From JAUIAI01 sp963732405 (GTDB lineage Bacteria > Pseudomonadota > Gammaproteobacteria > Burkholderiales > Burkholderiaceae_E), in contig CAVSZG010000001.1 in assembly GCA_963732405.1 (NCBI GenBank), positions 2,666,001 to 2,730,000 of the forward strand: a DNA stretch of 64,000 bases, given 5' to 3'. The position numbers were made by a program, and so were the translations under genes. A model generated the notes under the pieces. It was not told the DNA's origin. It worked only from the letters and a program-made list of their open reading frames with translations, and searched no databases. Within the stretch, counting starts at the first letter, position 1. The number at the start of each line of letters is the position of its first letter. Positions 33,312 to 41,948 of the stretch are shown here, one piece after another.

Positions 33312-34559
33312 TCAGGTGACGGCCTGGCGTTGGTTGTAGGCGGGCTCGCGCCACTGCCCACTGTCCAGCACCTGCTGCAGATGGACGGTGGCGTCGAACA
33401 CATCGACATAACGCAGATAAAGCGGCGTGAAACCGAAGCGCAGGATCTCGGGTGCCCGGAAGTCGCCGATCACGCCGCGCGCGATCAAGGCCTGCATGAC
33501 CGGATAACCGATCTCGGGATGGGCAAAGCACACCTGGCTGCCGCGTTGCGCATCCTCGCGCGGCGAGACCAGCGTCAGTTCGGGGCAGCCTTGCGTGACC
33601 TGTTCGGCGAACAGGTGGCTGAGCTTGAGCGACTTGGTGCGCAGGGCGGGCAGGCCACCCAGGGGTTCGGCGGCGAGCACGGTGTCCACACCACAGTCGA
33701 GCGCGGCCATCGACAGAACGGGTGGTGTGCCGCAGAGAAAGCGCGAATTGCCCGACGCCGGTCGATAGCCGGTCGAGAATTCGAAGGGTGCGGCATGACC
33801 TATCCAGCCGGTCAGGGGTTGGGTGAATCGATCGGCGTGGCGCGGACTTGCCCAGACGAAGGCCGGTGCGCCCGGCCCGCCATTGAGGTATTTGTAGCCG
33901 CAGCCGATGGCAAAGTCAGCACGCGCGGCGCTCAGGTCGACCGGTACGGCGCCGGCACTATGGGCCAGATCCCAGATCGTGAGCGCACCGGCCGAATTAG
34001 CGGCCTGGGTCAGTGCCGCCATGTCATGCATGCGACCGGTCCGGTAGTTCACATGGGTGAGCAGCAACACGGCCGTGTGCTCATCCAAACGTTGCGCCAG
34101 TTCGTCTGCCTGCGCCAGGCGCAGTTCCAGACCGCGCTCGCGGGCCACCGATTCGGCGATATACAGGTCGGTTGGAAAGTTACTGGCTTCGCTCAGAATG
34201 ACACGCCGCTGCGGCGCGTCGGCCCGCACGATGTCCAGTGCCGCACAGAGGGCCTTATACAGGTTCACGCTCGTGGAATCGGCCACCACGAGTTCGCCGG
34301 CACCAGCGCCCACCAGGCGCGCGATCTTGTCGCCTATCCGTTGCGACAGCGTCATCCAGCCGGCCGAATTCCAACTGCGGATCAGGTCCCGGCCCCATTG
34401 GTCATGGACGACCTGTTGAATCCGCTCCGCGGTGGCCCTGGGCAGCGCGCCCAATGAATTGCCATCGAGGTAGATGACCCCATCGGGCAGGCTGAACAAA
34501 TCGCGAAGGCTGGCGAGCGGGTCGCCTGCGTCCAATGCCAGAGCATCGTCTCGGGTCAT
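33312..34559 (-). CDS. kynU: kynureninase
   Basis: This PLP enzyme cleaves kynurenine to anthranilate and alanine. The 415-residue product carries YLDGNSLGALPR (N-terminal family signature), WDLAHSAGAVP (Asp that pairs with the PLP ring), and the PLP-binding Lys in GCGYKYLNGGPGAP. It starts at ATG 34559 (MTRDDALAL). With kynA it gives two of the three steps from tryptophan to anthranilate; the formamidase (kynB) is not adjacent. Confidence 0.96.
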   Translation of the reverse strand: MTRDDALALDAGDPLASLRDLFSLPDGVIYLDGNSLGALPRATAERIQQVVHDQWGRDLIRSWNSAGWMTLSQRIGDKIARLVGAGAGELVVADSTSVNLYKALCAALDIVRADAPQRRVILSEASNFPTDLYIAESVARERGLELRLAQADELAQRLDEHTAVLLLTHVNYRTGRMHDMAALTQAANSAGALTIWDLAHSAGAVPVDLSAARADFAIGCGYKYLNGGPGAPAFVWASPRHADRFTQPLTGWIGHAAPFEFSTGYRPASGNSRFLCGTPPVLSMAALDCGVDTVLAAEPLGGLPALRTKSLKLSHLFAEQVTQGCPELTLVSPREDAQRGSQVCFAHPEIGYPVMQALIARGVIGDFRAPEILRFGFTPLYLRYVDVFDATVHLQQVLDSGQWREPAYNQRQAVT

Positions 34560-34698
34560 GATGTTTCCGCGCCACGGGATGAGGTGTCGACGATGGTAGC
34601 GCAGATGCCCCCCTGGTGATGTGCTCACTCACAATGGTTCGACCCGATGAGTGGCTTCTTGCATTGCTGCGACCTGCCTGCCCCCACACCAGGCAAGA

Positions 34699-35547
34699 TC
34701 AATGCGGTTCCAGCGCGCGCAGAATCGATGCCCCGATGTCGTCGATGATTCGGATCAGTTCGGCCTGCACCGACTTCGGGGAGTCAACCAGATCGTTGGC
34801 CCTGGCGTACTTGAATCGCGGCTTGATCACGCTGCCCCCTGCGGTATCCTGACCGGGACAGTCCGTGCCGTGAACCCCTTGATAAATCGGTGTGAGCGGC
34901 ACCTGCGCGGATCCATCAGACTTCTCGAACAGCATGGCCCGCACGCAGACCCTCGCGACATAGTCGTCGACCATGTCCTCGGCATAGAACTCGAAGGCAA
35001 CGAACTCAAGCGTGAGCAGCGCATCCTGTTCAGAGGTCATCCCGGGGGGCTGCGTCTTGCCCGATCTCACCCCGGCGTCTGCGCTGTCGGCCAGCCGGAC
35101 GACCTCGAACTGGCGAGACTTCAATCCGTGTTCGAGCAGGCCCGCGAGGCGATCGGCCAGGTGAGCCGACTCGATGTCGAGCGATTGGTTGACCTTTTCC
35201 GCCTTTTTGGCATCGCTGGAACCAGCGAACAATACGTGGAATAACAAGCCGACGATCAAGCCGACGGCGAACTCACCCATGCTCGTATCATGGGATGGAT
35301 CGTCAATTTCGGTAATGGTGTCGAAAGTGCTGTCGAAGCCGAGCGGGTGCCCTTCCCACCTCATGTTGACAGACGTCAACTCGGGCGGCATTAGTAGCGC
35401 AATGGTTCTGATCGATGCCAGCCGTTCAGCCCGAAGGGGCTGAACGGTAGAGCACGCCTGGATCGCGAGCAGCAAGCACGACAGGATGGTGATACAGGAC
35501 CATGGCCTGCGGATGGCAAATATCGATTCACTTCGTTTTTTCGCCAT
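34699..35547 (-). CDS. predicted lipoprotein of unknown function
   Basis: The family is not recognised. This 282-residue product has a lipoprotein signal (CITILSCLLLAIQACS; lipobox AIQAC, Cys about residue 32). The mature part is soluble, with one hydrophobic stretch (FAVGLIVGLLFHVLFAG) near residue 95 that could be a second membrane contact. The DALLTLEFVAFEFY segment resembles the strand pattern of outer-membrane lipoproteins that sense envelope state, but that is only impressionistic. It is the last of three same-strand genes for exported proteins. Confidence 0.7.
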   Translation of the reverse strand: MAKKRSESIFAIRRPWSCITILSCLLLAIQACSTVQPLRAERLASIRTIALLMPPELTSVNMRWEGHPLGFDSTFDTITEIDDPSHDTSMGEFAVGLIVGLLFHVLFAGSSDAKKAEKVNQSLDIESAHLADRLAGLLEHGLKSRQFEVVRLADSADAGVRSGKTQPPGMTSEQDALLTLEFVAFEFYAEDMVDDYVARVCVRAMLFEKSDGSAQVPLTPIYQGVHGTDCPGQDTAGGSVIKPRFKYARANDLVDSPKSVQAELIRIIDDIGASILRALEPH

Positions 35548-35621
35548 TCGTTTGGCTGGCTCGGTGAATGCGCGGGTCGTCAGCGCGACAGGATCGGGAG
35601 CCATCGTTTGTTCGACGGCGA

Positions 35622-36479
35622 TTACTTCGCGTTGATGATGGCGTCCAGGGTCGCGTCAAGCCTCGTATCTCGACCACCGGCGTTGCCTGTCTTCGCAGGG
35701 GCACCATAGACATAGGCTGTCATGGTTCGCATGCGTTTGTACTCAGGTGAGGGCGGGCGCAGGTTTTCACGCATCCTGGCCGATTCACGATTCATTTCGG
35801 CGCGTTGCAGACGCATCTGCTCGACGTTTTTCTCGAGTTCGGCCTTGTTATTGTCGTCAAGCAGCCCACCCAGCAAACCGTTCAGCCCCGACATCATGGC
35901 GGTACCCACATCGGCCGTCGTGCCGACCATACTGTTGAGCCCGTCATTGAGTTTGAGCAGGGAATCCGCCGGCATGTCGATCAACGTCCGGACGGGCAGT
36001 CCGGAGGCGGCATCAATCCAGAATGTCGCGAGCTCAGCGGCATCATCGCCCGGCTCAATAAATCGGTACGCCAGAGTCTTGCGACCGGCAAGTGTCGCGC
36101 TCGTCGGCTTCGGGCAGGGTTCCTCGGCAAAGGCTTCCCACAGTACAAGGTAAAAGTCGGTTTCTGGCGAGGGGCCGGACGTCGACGGGTTGGCCAGGTT
36201 CAGGGTCATGTTGTTCGGCGGTTCGGCCGATTTCACCATGGCGACCGAATCGACATCGCGAGCCCAGAACGAGACGCCCCTGAGCGCCACCGTGGACTGC
36301 TTTGCCGCGCGGTCCATGGCATCGGCCAGCGCCTGACACCGTACCGTGTCTTCGGCATGCACAAGCGTCGGCAAGCCGATGAGCGAGCAGGCGACGAGTA
36401 ACGCGGCAATCTTCACGGACGAACGCCGGCGGGGCACGATTGCCTGCCAGCATGAGCGACGTAGCGGATTCAGAACCAT
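35622..36479 (-). CDS. predicted periplasmic protein of unknown function
   Basis: Not recognised. The 285-residue product has a signal peptide (VKIAALLVACSLIGLPTLVHA, cleaved near residue 42) and a mature domain with two conserved-looking Cys (TVRCQALAD and EEPCPKP). FWIDAASGLPVRT is a beta pattern reminiscent of LolA/LppX-type folds. A charged helix (AELEKNVEQMRLQRAEMNRE, about 215-235) could form a coiled coil. Starts at 36479 or slightly upstream are possible. It belongs to the same three-gene unit. Confidence 0.68.
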   Translation of the reverse strand: MVLNPLRRSCWQAIVPRRRSSVKIAALLVACSLIGLPTLVHAEDTVRCQALADAMDRAAKQSTVALRGVSFWARDVDSVAMVKSAEPPNNMTLNLANPSTSGPSPETDFYLVLWEAFAEEPCPKPTSATLAGRKTLAYRFIEPGDDAAELATFWIDAASGLPVRTLIDMPADSLLKLNDGLNSMVGTTADVGTAMMSGLNGLLGGLLDDNNKAELEKNVEQMRLQRAEMNRESARMRENLRPPSPEYKRMRTMTAYVYGAPAKTGNAGGRDTRLDATLDAIINAK

Positions 36480-36583
36480 CAACAGCCTCAGGTATCGGGA
36501 TCGATACGGCGGCAGTCTAGGCATTGAATATCGCCCGTGCATCCTTAGATTCTGGTAGGGACAACGACCCGGTCAGGCAGCCC

Positions 36584-37132
36584 TCAGCCAGGATCCTCGC
36601 GACAGCGCGGCAGTTGGTAGGGCAGATTCATCACGACCGGATGACCCTGAAACTTCAGGTAGATGCGTTGCACCGAATACGCCTGTCGCTCCATCGACAG
36701 GACCATCTTGCAGCTCGCGTTGATGCGATCGCCGAATTCATGATGCTGCAGGAAATGCGTGAATTCGTGAATCAGGAATGACCGCCCCATCGGTGAAGCG
36801 ACATCGAGTTCCTCCCGATACAGGATATCGCGATTGAGCACGCTGTAGGCAGCAATGATGTGCGGGCAGCCGTCGGCTGCTTCCGGACAGATCTGCTCAT
36901 TGATGACTCGGGCGGTGACGGGAATCAACGGTGGCGGTGCCAGATTGGCGGGCAGTTCGCGGTTGCTCAGGCGGGCGGCCTGGGTCAGCAATTCCTTCGC
37001 CAGCGCCGGGTCTATCGTCGTCGCGGCCTGTGCAGCCCATGCCCATGTGGCGAGGGCCAGGCCCATGCACCCGGCGAGTCGCGCCCTTAATCGTGATTTT
37101 TCATTGTTTAAACCTTTGCCGGCGTTTGCCAT
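36584..37132 (-). CDS. predicted exported zincin-like metallopeptidase (HExxH)
   Basis: This small exported protein of 182 residues has a signal-peptide-like segment (GCMGLALATWAWAAQA). The zinc-binding motif FLIHEFTHFLQHHE (HExxH) lies near residue 122. About 20 residues later MERQAYSVQRIYL supplies a Glu suited as the third ligand, a layout seen in small gluzincin-like domains with a C-x-M/L-ExxAYxVQ segment (DUF6647-like). Two Cys (CPEAADGCP) precede it. Substrate and role are unknown. Confidence 0.72.
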   Translation of the reverse strand: MANAGKGLNNEKSRLRARLAGCMGLALATWAWAAQAATTIDPALAKELLTQAARLSNRELPANLAPPPLIPVTARVINEQICPEAADGCPHIIAAYSVLNRDILYREELDVASPMGRSFLIHEFTHFLQHHEFGDRINASCKMVLSMERQAYSVQRIYLKFQGHPVVMNLPYQLPRCREDPG

Positions 37133-37250
37133 CCGTCACCCCTGTCGGCTGGTTGGGTCAAACTCTCGTGCGTGAATCCGCTGCGCTACGACGGCGGATA
37201 CGCTGATGACAAGCATCGCGAACCTGATCGATCTGGTCACGAAAAAGAAA

Positions 37251-37270
37251 CGAAATTTCTGCGAATTTCG
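37251..37270. other. inverted repeat in AT-rich intergenic region
   Basis: CGAAATT (37251-37257) and AATTTCG (37264-37270) form a perfect 7-base stem with a 6-base loop. It lies within a 268-base region that is markedly richer in A and T than its surroundings and holds the promoters of the zincin gene and of the MaoC-like gene. Confidence 0.5.
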
Positions 37271-37400
37271 GTTGAATATTGGTGCATCGGCAACGACCGC
37301 GTGAGTGGCGGACAAAATTTGGAGGAGCCAGCGGCTTTACGGATGCTTGTTGATCCAACGATAATCATTGCTACCGTATTCTGACAGGCGACGACTCACG

Positions 37401-38273
37401 ATGGCCAGCTATCAACCCGGCCGCCTGCTGGCGGATGATCAACCCGGCGCCTGGAGTGATCCGGTCGCGATCGACTATGCGACACATGATCTGCTGCTGT
37501 ATGCCGTGGGCATTGGCTGCACTGATCTGCGCCAGGTATTCGAGCAGCATCCGCAGTTCGCGGTGTTCCCTACGTTTGCGATCCGCTGGGGGCATGCGGG
37601 CTTCGTCGTCGACGAGTCGGCGCTGCCCACACCACCCGGTCCTCTGCTGCTCGATGCCGAGCGGGAACTGCACTCGCTCGCGCCCTTGCCACTGGCGGGG
37701 CCGGTCTTCGCCCGCTCCCGTCTGATCGCTGTCCATCCGCGTCCCAAGGGAGCGGCATTCGCCGAGGTTGAGACCGAGGTCAGCGATGCGCAGGGACAGG
37801 TCTGTGTGTGCATGATGACGGGATCCTTCCGGCGCGGCGTGGCCGGTCTGGGTGACATCGAGCCCTTCATCGGGGCGGGCATCAGTCGGTCCGTCAAGGT
37901 CAGCCTGCCCGACCGGGTGCCTGATCTGACGGTCAGCGCGCCGATCGCACTCAACCAGGCCCATGTGTACCGCTTGTCTGGCGATCTCAATCCGCTGCAT
38001 ATCGACCCGCAGGCGGCTGCCTTCGGCGGCTTCGACCGTCCCATCCTGCACGGGCTGTGTACCTACGGTCATTGTGGTCAACTGCTGCTGAGCGCGCTCT
38101 GCGACAACGACGCGGCACGTTTCGGCAGCTTGCGCATGCGCTTTTCGTCACCGGTCTACCCCGGCGACCTCCTGGTGTTGCGGGCCTGGCATGATGGCCC
38201 GGGCCGGGTCGTGTTCGAGGGTCGGGTCGACGAGCGAATCGTCGTCACGAATGCCTGGTTCACCTGGCAATGA
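37401..38273 (+). CDS. MaoC-like (R)-specific enoyl-CoA hydratase, double hotdog
   Basis: This is an enoyl-CoA hydratase 2-type enzyme of 290 residues. The hydratase-2 signature is clear: YRLSGDLNPLHIDPQAA (about residue 193), holding the catalytic Asp and His, and the following GFDRPILHGLCTYG. The N-terminal half is the second, non-catalytic hotdog repeat. The start at 37401 follows a purine-rich stretch; an upstream ATG-less extension of 11 codons exists. Its stop overlaps the acyl-CoA ligase start by ATGA, so the two act together on the same CoA substrate, which is not identifiable. Confidence 0.9.
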   Translation: MASYQPGRLLADDQPGAWSDPVAIDYATHDLLLYAVGIGCTDLRQVFEQHPQFAVFPTFAIRWGHAGFVVDESALPTPPGPLLLDAERELHSLAPLPLAGPVFARSRLIAVHPRPKGAAFAEVETEVSDAQGQVCVCMMTGSFRRGVAGLGDIEPFIGAGISRSVKVSLPDRVPDLTVSAPIALNQAHVYRLSGDLNPLHIDPQAAAFGGFDRPILHGLCTYGHCGQLLLSALCDNDAARFGSLRMRFSSPVYPGDLLVLRAWHDGPGRVVFEGRVDERIVVTNAWFTWQ

Positions 38274-39862
38274 TGCTCACCGGCGAGGATCGTCATCCAT
38301 TCGAGGGCATGGATGTTGCCAGCCTGCTTCGTGAACGGGCCCGCCTTCGTCCCGATCATCCCTTCATCATCTGGGTGCCGAACGAGGGCGACGTCCAGTC
38401 GCTCAGTTACGCGGCCTTCGAATATCGGGTGCGGCGGATCGCCGGTGGTCTGATCCGGCGCGGCGTGGGTCCGGGCGACCGGGTGCTGATCCATCTGGAC
38501 AATTGCCCCGAGGCCTTGACGAGCTGGTATGCCTGCATCTGGCTGGGCGCGGTACCGGTCACCACCAATGCCCGGGCAGCCGGCGCCGAACTGAGTTATT
38601 TCGCTGCGCACAGCCAGGCGGTCGGCGGCATCACCCAGCCTCGTTTTGCCACTCTGGTGGCCGATCATTGTCGTGATCTGCGCTGGTTGGCTGTGACCGA
38701 TCATGACAATGGCGACGAGGTCGACGCTGCACGGCGTCCATCGGGTGATGATCGATTTGCCGCACTCGATGGCGAGCCCGCCGCGCCCCGGCCGGCCGAT
38801 CCGCTCGCCGCCTGCAGTGTCCAGTACACCTCGGGCACGACCTCTCGGCCCAAGGGTGTGCTCTGGACGCATGCCAACGCGCTATGGGGCGCGCGAATCA
38901 ATGCGGCTCATGAGACATTGCGCGCCGATGACCGGCACCTGGTGCATCTGCCGCTGTTTCATACCAATGCCCAGGCCTATTCGGTGCTCGCCTGCCTCTG
39001 GGTGGGGGCGACCGCAGTCATCGTGCCGCGGTTCTCCGCGAGTCGGTTCTGGCCGGTGTCGATCGCGCATCGCTGTACCTGGACCTCGCTGATTCCATTC
39101 TGTGTGAAGGCGCTCATGACCCAGGATCTGCCCGCCACCCATTCTTACCGGCTGTGGGGCAGTGCGGTTGAGTCGCCGCCCAGCGATGCGCATTTCGGCA
39201 TTCCGACCATGGGCTGGTGGGGCATGACCGAGACCATCACCCATGGCATTGTCAGCGATCCCGCGCTGCCCGGGGTGCCGATGTCGATTGGCCGGCCGGC
39301 TCCCGAATACGGCATTGCCATCGTCGACAATGATGCGGTGCCGGTGCGCGATGCTCGCCCTGTCGAGTCGGGTGAGAGCGGCTGTCTGATGATTCGAGGC
39401 ATCCGCGGTCTTAGCCTGTTTCGTGAATACCTCGATGATCCGGTCGCTACCGAACAGAGCTTTGATCCGCAGGGTTGGTTTCGCACGGGCGACCGGGTTG
39501 AATTGCTCGAATCGGGCGCCATCCGATTCGGCGATCGCAGCAAGGACATGCTCAAGGTTGGGGGCGAGAATGTGGCCGCTTCAGAGATCGAGCGCGTCGT
39601 CGCAACCGTGCCGGGTGTGCGCGAATGCGCAGTGGTGGCCGGGCGTGATCCGATGCTCGACGAGGTGCCGGTCTTGTTCATCCGCGTCGATGACCGGGCG
39701 CCGGCTGACCTGGAGCAACGGATCATGCGTGCCTGTGAACAGGAACTGGCGCGCTTCAAATGGCCGCGCGAGATCCGCCGGGTCAATGATTTTCCGCGCT
39801 CGACGCTGGAGAAAATCGCTAAGGCGCAGTTGCGACGCCAGCTCGCCGGCGACGCGGATTAG
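38270..39862 (+). CDS. acyl-CoA ligase (AMP-dependent synthetase)
   Basis: This is a 530-residue class I adenylate-forming enzyme. A3 motif: QYTSGTTSRPKGVLWTH (residues about 184-200). A5-like: GWWGMTETITHG. A7/A8: WFRTGDRVE and KDMLKVGGENVAASEIE. The C-terminal lysine (A10) is in PRSTLEKIAK. It resembles crotonobetaine/carnitine-CoA ligase (CaiC-like) more than long-chain FadD. It is translationally coupled to the MaoC gene and ends convergently with the MATE gene, sharing four bases at the stops. Confidence 0.9.
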   Translation: MMLTGEDRHPFEGMDVASLLRERARLRPDHPFIIWVPNEGDVQSLSYAAFEYRVRRIAGGLIRRGVGPGDRVLIHLDNCPEALTSWYACIWLGAVPVTTNARAAGAELSYFAAHSQAVGGITQPRFATLVADHCRDLRWLAVTDHDNGDEVDAARRPSGDDRFAALDGEPAAPRPADPLAACSVQYTSGTTSRPKGVLWTHANALWGARINAAHETLRADDRHLVHLPLFHTNAQAYSVLACLWVGATAVIVPRFSASRFWPVSIAHRCTWTSLIPFCVKALMTQDLPATHSYRLWGSAVESPPSDAHFGIPTMGWWGMTETITHGIVSDPALPGVPMSIGRPAPEYGIAIVDNDAVPVRDARPVESGESGCLMIRGIRGLSLFREYLDDPVATEQSFDPQGWFRTGDRVELLESGAIRFGDRSKDMLKVGGENVAASEIERVVATVPGVRECAVVAGRDPMLDEVPVLFIRVDDRAPADLEQRIMRACEQELARFKWPREIRRVNDFPRSTLEKIAKAQLRRQLAGDAD

Positions 39863-41325
39863 GCGCGGGTGGCGCCTGCCGATCGGCCGGGAGTCGCCAC
39901 TTCATCACCCCAGGACGTGATCCGGACCGCGATCACCGTCGCCACACCATAGGCCGCCATCGCCAGTCCCGCGAGGGCGAAGATCACCCAGGCTTCGCTC
40001 TGCCCATTCGAGACCAGCCAGCCGCCGGCAGCCACGATGGCCAGGCGTAGCGTACCGGCGAGCACCGGACCTCCGACCTTGCCCGCGCCCAGCGACGAAA
40101 AATACAGGCAAAGACCGAGGCCGAACAGCCCATAGAAGGGCCCGGCCCAGCGAAAGTAGAGGGCGGCCGAAGCGAGAACCTCCGGATCCGTGGTGAACAG
40201 ACGGGTCCAGAGATCGGGCCCCAGGGCCAGCGCCAGGCCGATAACACCGAGCAGACCGGTCGTCACGGCGGCGGCGATCCAGGCACCGCGCCGGGCGCGC
40301 GCGATGCGACCGGCGCCGATCGCCATGCCGACCAGAGGCACCGAGGCGACACCGATGGCAAATGCAATCGGCACGAGCAGGAATTCGAGTCTCGCTCCGA
40401 TGCCATAACCGGCCAGTGCGGTCGGTCCGAATCGGGCCACCAGCGCAGTCAGGATCATCGAGGTGAGCACCGTTTGCAGCGGTGAGAAACAGGCCAGTGC
40501 GCCCACGCGCAGAATGTCGCGCAACAAGGGCCATTGCAGCGGGGTGGCCCGGATCGCCAGTCTGACCTTGGCGCGACCAGAGCGCAGATACCAGTAGAGG
40601 AATGCGGCTCCCGCGCCATAGGCGATCACCTGGCCGGCCGCCACGCCGGCCATTCCGCTGCCGGGCACGGGTCCCCAGCCAATGCCGAGCAGGCCGCCGA
40701 GCAAGACCTGGGCCAGCGAGACCGCCAGGAAAGTGGCTGAGGGCACGGCCATGTTGCCCGAGCCGCGCAGCACCGAGGCAAACGTATTGAGCAACCAGAC
40801 GCCGATCGAACCGAGAAAGACGATATTCGAATAGGCCAATGCCTGAGCCAGCGCTTCATCGCGGCCGCCAAGCGTCTGGAACACGACAGCGCCGAATCCG
40901 AGCATCAGCACTGAGGTCAGGGCGCCGGCGGCCAGCCCGATCCACATCGCATGAACGGCCAGTGCGTCGGCGCGCGCCGGCTGGCCCGCACCGATCGCCC
41001 GGCTCACGGCCGACGAGACGCCGCCACCCATGGCGCCGCCCGAGAGCATCATCTGCAGCATCACCATCGGGAACACCAGCGCCATGCCCGCCAGCGCCGC
41101 GACGCCGAAGCGGCCCACATAGGCGGTTTCGGCGATCGCGGCCAGCGCGGTGGCCACCATGGCCAACATGTTGGGCAAGGCGAATCGCAGCAGGGCCGGC
41201 AGGACAGGCGCGTCGAGCAGGGGATTGACCGAAGGGCCAGTCCTGTTCCCTGACTCGGACGGCGCGACGGCATCGGCCTGGCCGACGGGTGAGGCCTGAG
41301 CCGATCGGGTCAGAGTGGAGGACAT
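39859..41325 (-). CDS. MATE family efflux transporter
   Basis: This is a 12-helix multidrug/toxin exporter of the MATE family, 488 residues. The N-terminal PALLRFALPNMLAMVATA and AETAYVGRFGVAALAGMAL form the first helix pair, repeated in the second half as GALACFSPLQTVLTS and FGPTALAGYGIGARLE. It is divergent from the MarR gene with four 15-bp direct repeats in the spacer. Repression by MarR and induction by a toxic compound are expected. The ATG at 41325 with GGAG-type purines upstream is preferred. Confidence 0.93.
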   Translation of the reverse strand: MSSTLTRSAQASPVGQADAVAPSESGNRTGPSVNPLLDAPVLPALLRFALPNMLAMVATALAAIAETAYVGRFGVAALAGMALVFPMVMLQMMLSGGAMGGGVSSAVSRAIGAGQPARADALAVHAMWIGLAAGALTSVLMLGFGAVVFQTLGGRDEALAQALAYSNIVFLGSIGVWLLNTFASVLRGSGNMAVPSATFLAVSLAQVLLGGLLGIGWGPVPGSGMAGVAAGQVIAYGAGAAFLYWYLRSGRAKVRLAIRATPLQWPLLRDILRVGALACFSPLQTVLTSMILTALVARFGPTALAGYGIGARLEFLLVPIAFAIGVASVPLVGMAIGAGRIARARRGAWIAAAVTTGLLGVIGLALALGPDLWTRLFTTDPEVLASAALYFRWAGPFYGLFGLGLCLYFSSLGAGKVGGPVLAGTLRLAIVAAGGWLVSNGQSEAWVIFALAGLAMAAYGVATVIAVRITSWGDEVATPGRSAGATRA

Positions 41326-41359
41326 GGCAAATCCTTGCAAAGCATGCGAAGATTATGCC

Positions 41360-41419
41360 TTGCATCTGCAACTATTGCATATACAAATATTGCTTCTACA
41401 AATATTGCATCTACAAATA
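41360..41419. promoter_or_regulatory. four tandem 15-bp direct repeats in MATE-MarR promoter region
   Basis: Units start at 41360, 41375, 41390 and 41405. The consensus is TTGCATCTACAAATA; the first copy is the most divergent. They sit head to tail in an otherwise GC-rich region, between the divergent starts (41325 and 41439), and overlap any promoter of either gene. They are probable operators for the MarR protein or a phased set of regulator sites. MarR proteins usually bind inverted repeats, so direct repeats are atypical. Confidence 0.75.
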
Positions 41420-41438
41420 TCAAGGCGGTGGTAGCGAC

Positions 41439-41948
41439 ATGGGTGCGAACAAGGCTCAGGCAGCGGGTAACGAAGGTGAAGTCCCCGGCGGGTGCACCAA
41501 TCTGAAACTGCGCCAGTTCACCCGGCGCGTCTCCCAGCACTACGATGCGCAGATGAGTGAGGCCGGCCTCAAGGGGACACAGTACTCATTGCTGGCCACG
41601 GTGCACCGGATCGGTCCCGTGCGCCCCTCGGATCTGGCCCAGGCATTGAAGCTGGACGCCTCCACGCTGACGCGCAACCTCAAACCACTGGTCGCTGCGG
41701 GCTGGTTGGCTTTGTCGTCCGGGCCTGACGGGCGCAGTCGCGAGGTGACGATGACGCCGGCTGGCCGGCTCAAGTTTCGCGGGGCCAGGCGGCGCTGGCA
41801 GGCTGCGCAGAATCAGTTGACCCGTGCGCTCGGGCGCTCGCGCGTCGTCGCCCTGCACGCGCTGATTGATGAATCTCTGGCGCTGCTGGCCGGGCAGGCG
41901 CAGGACGATCAACACGCAACGCCTGGGCCGGACGATCCGCTCAGGTGA
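41439..41948 (+). CDS. MarR family transcriptional regulator
   Basis: This is a 169-residue winged-helix repressor. TQYSLLATVHRIGPVRPSDLAQALKLDASTLTRNLKPLVAAGWL is the HTH region, and the wing SSGPDGRSREVTMTPAGR shows the typical D-x-R motif. The N-terminal 20 residues are hydrophilic and the C-terminal helix would dimerise. The start at 41439 is chosen because the longer ORF runs through the repeat array and would encode CIYKY repeats. It probably controls the divergent MATE gene and itself. Confidence 0.93.
   Translation: MGANKAQAAGNEGEVPGGCTNLKLRQFTRRVSQHYDAQMSEAGLKGTQYSLLATVHRIGPVRPSDLAQALKLDASTLTRNLKPLVAAGWLALSSGPDGRSREVTMTPAGRLKFRGARRRWQAAQNQLTRALGRSRVVALHALIDESLALLAGQAQDDQHATPGPDDPLR

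Noticed and set aside
37360..37369. GATAATCATT, part of a Fur-like box
   Set aside because: Only about half of the 19-base consensus, and no iron-related gene follows.
37172..37384. Small plus-strand frame in the AT-rich gap
   Set aside because: No ribosome site or family likeness; looks like chance.
41289..41438. Upstream extension of the MarR gene
   Set aside because: It translates the 15-bp repeats into CIYKY units. The ATG at 41439 is a better start and the extension is the promoter.
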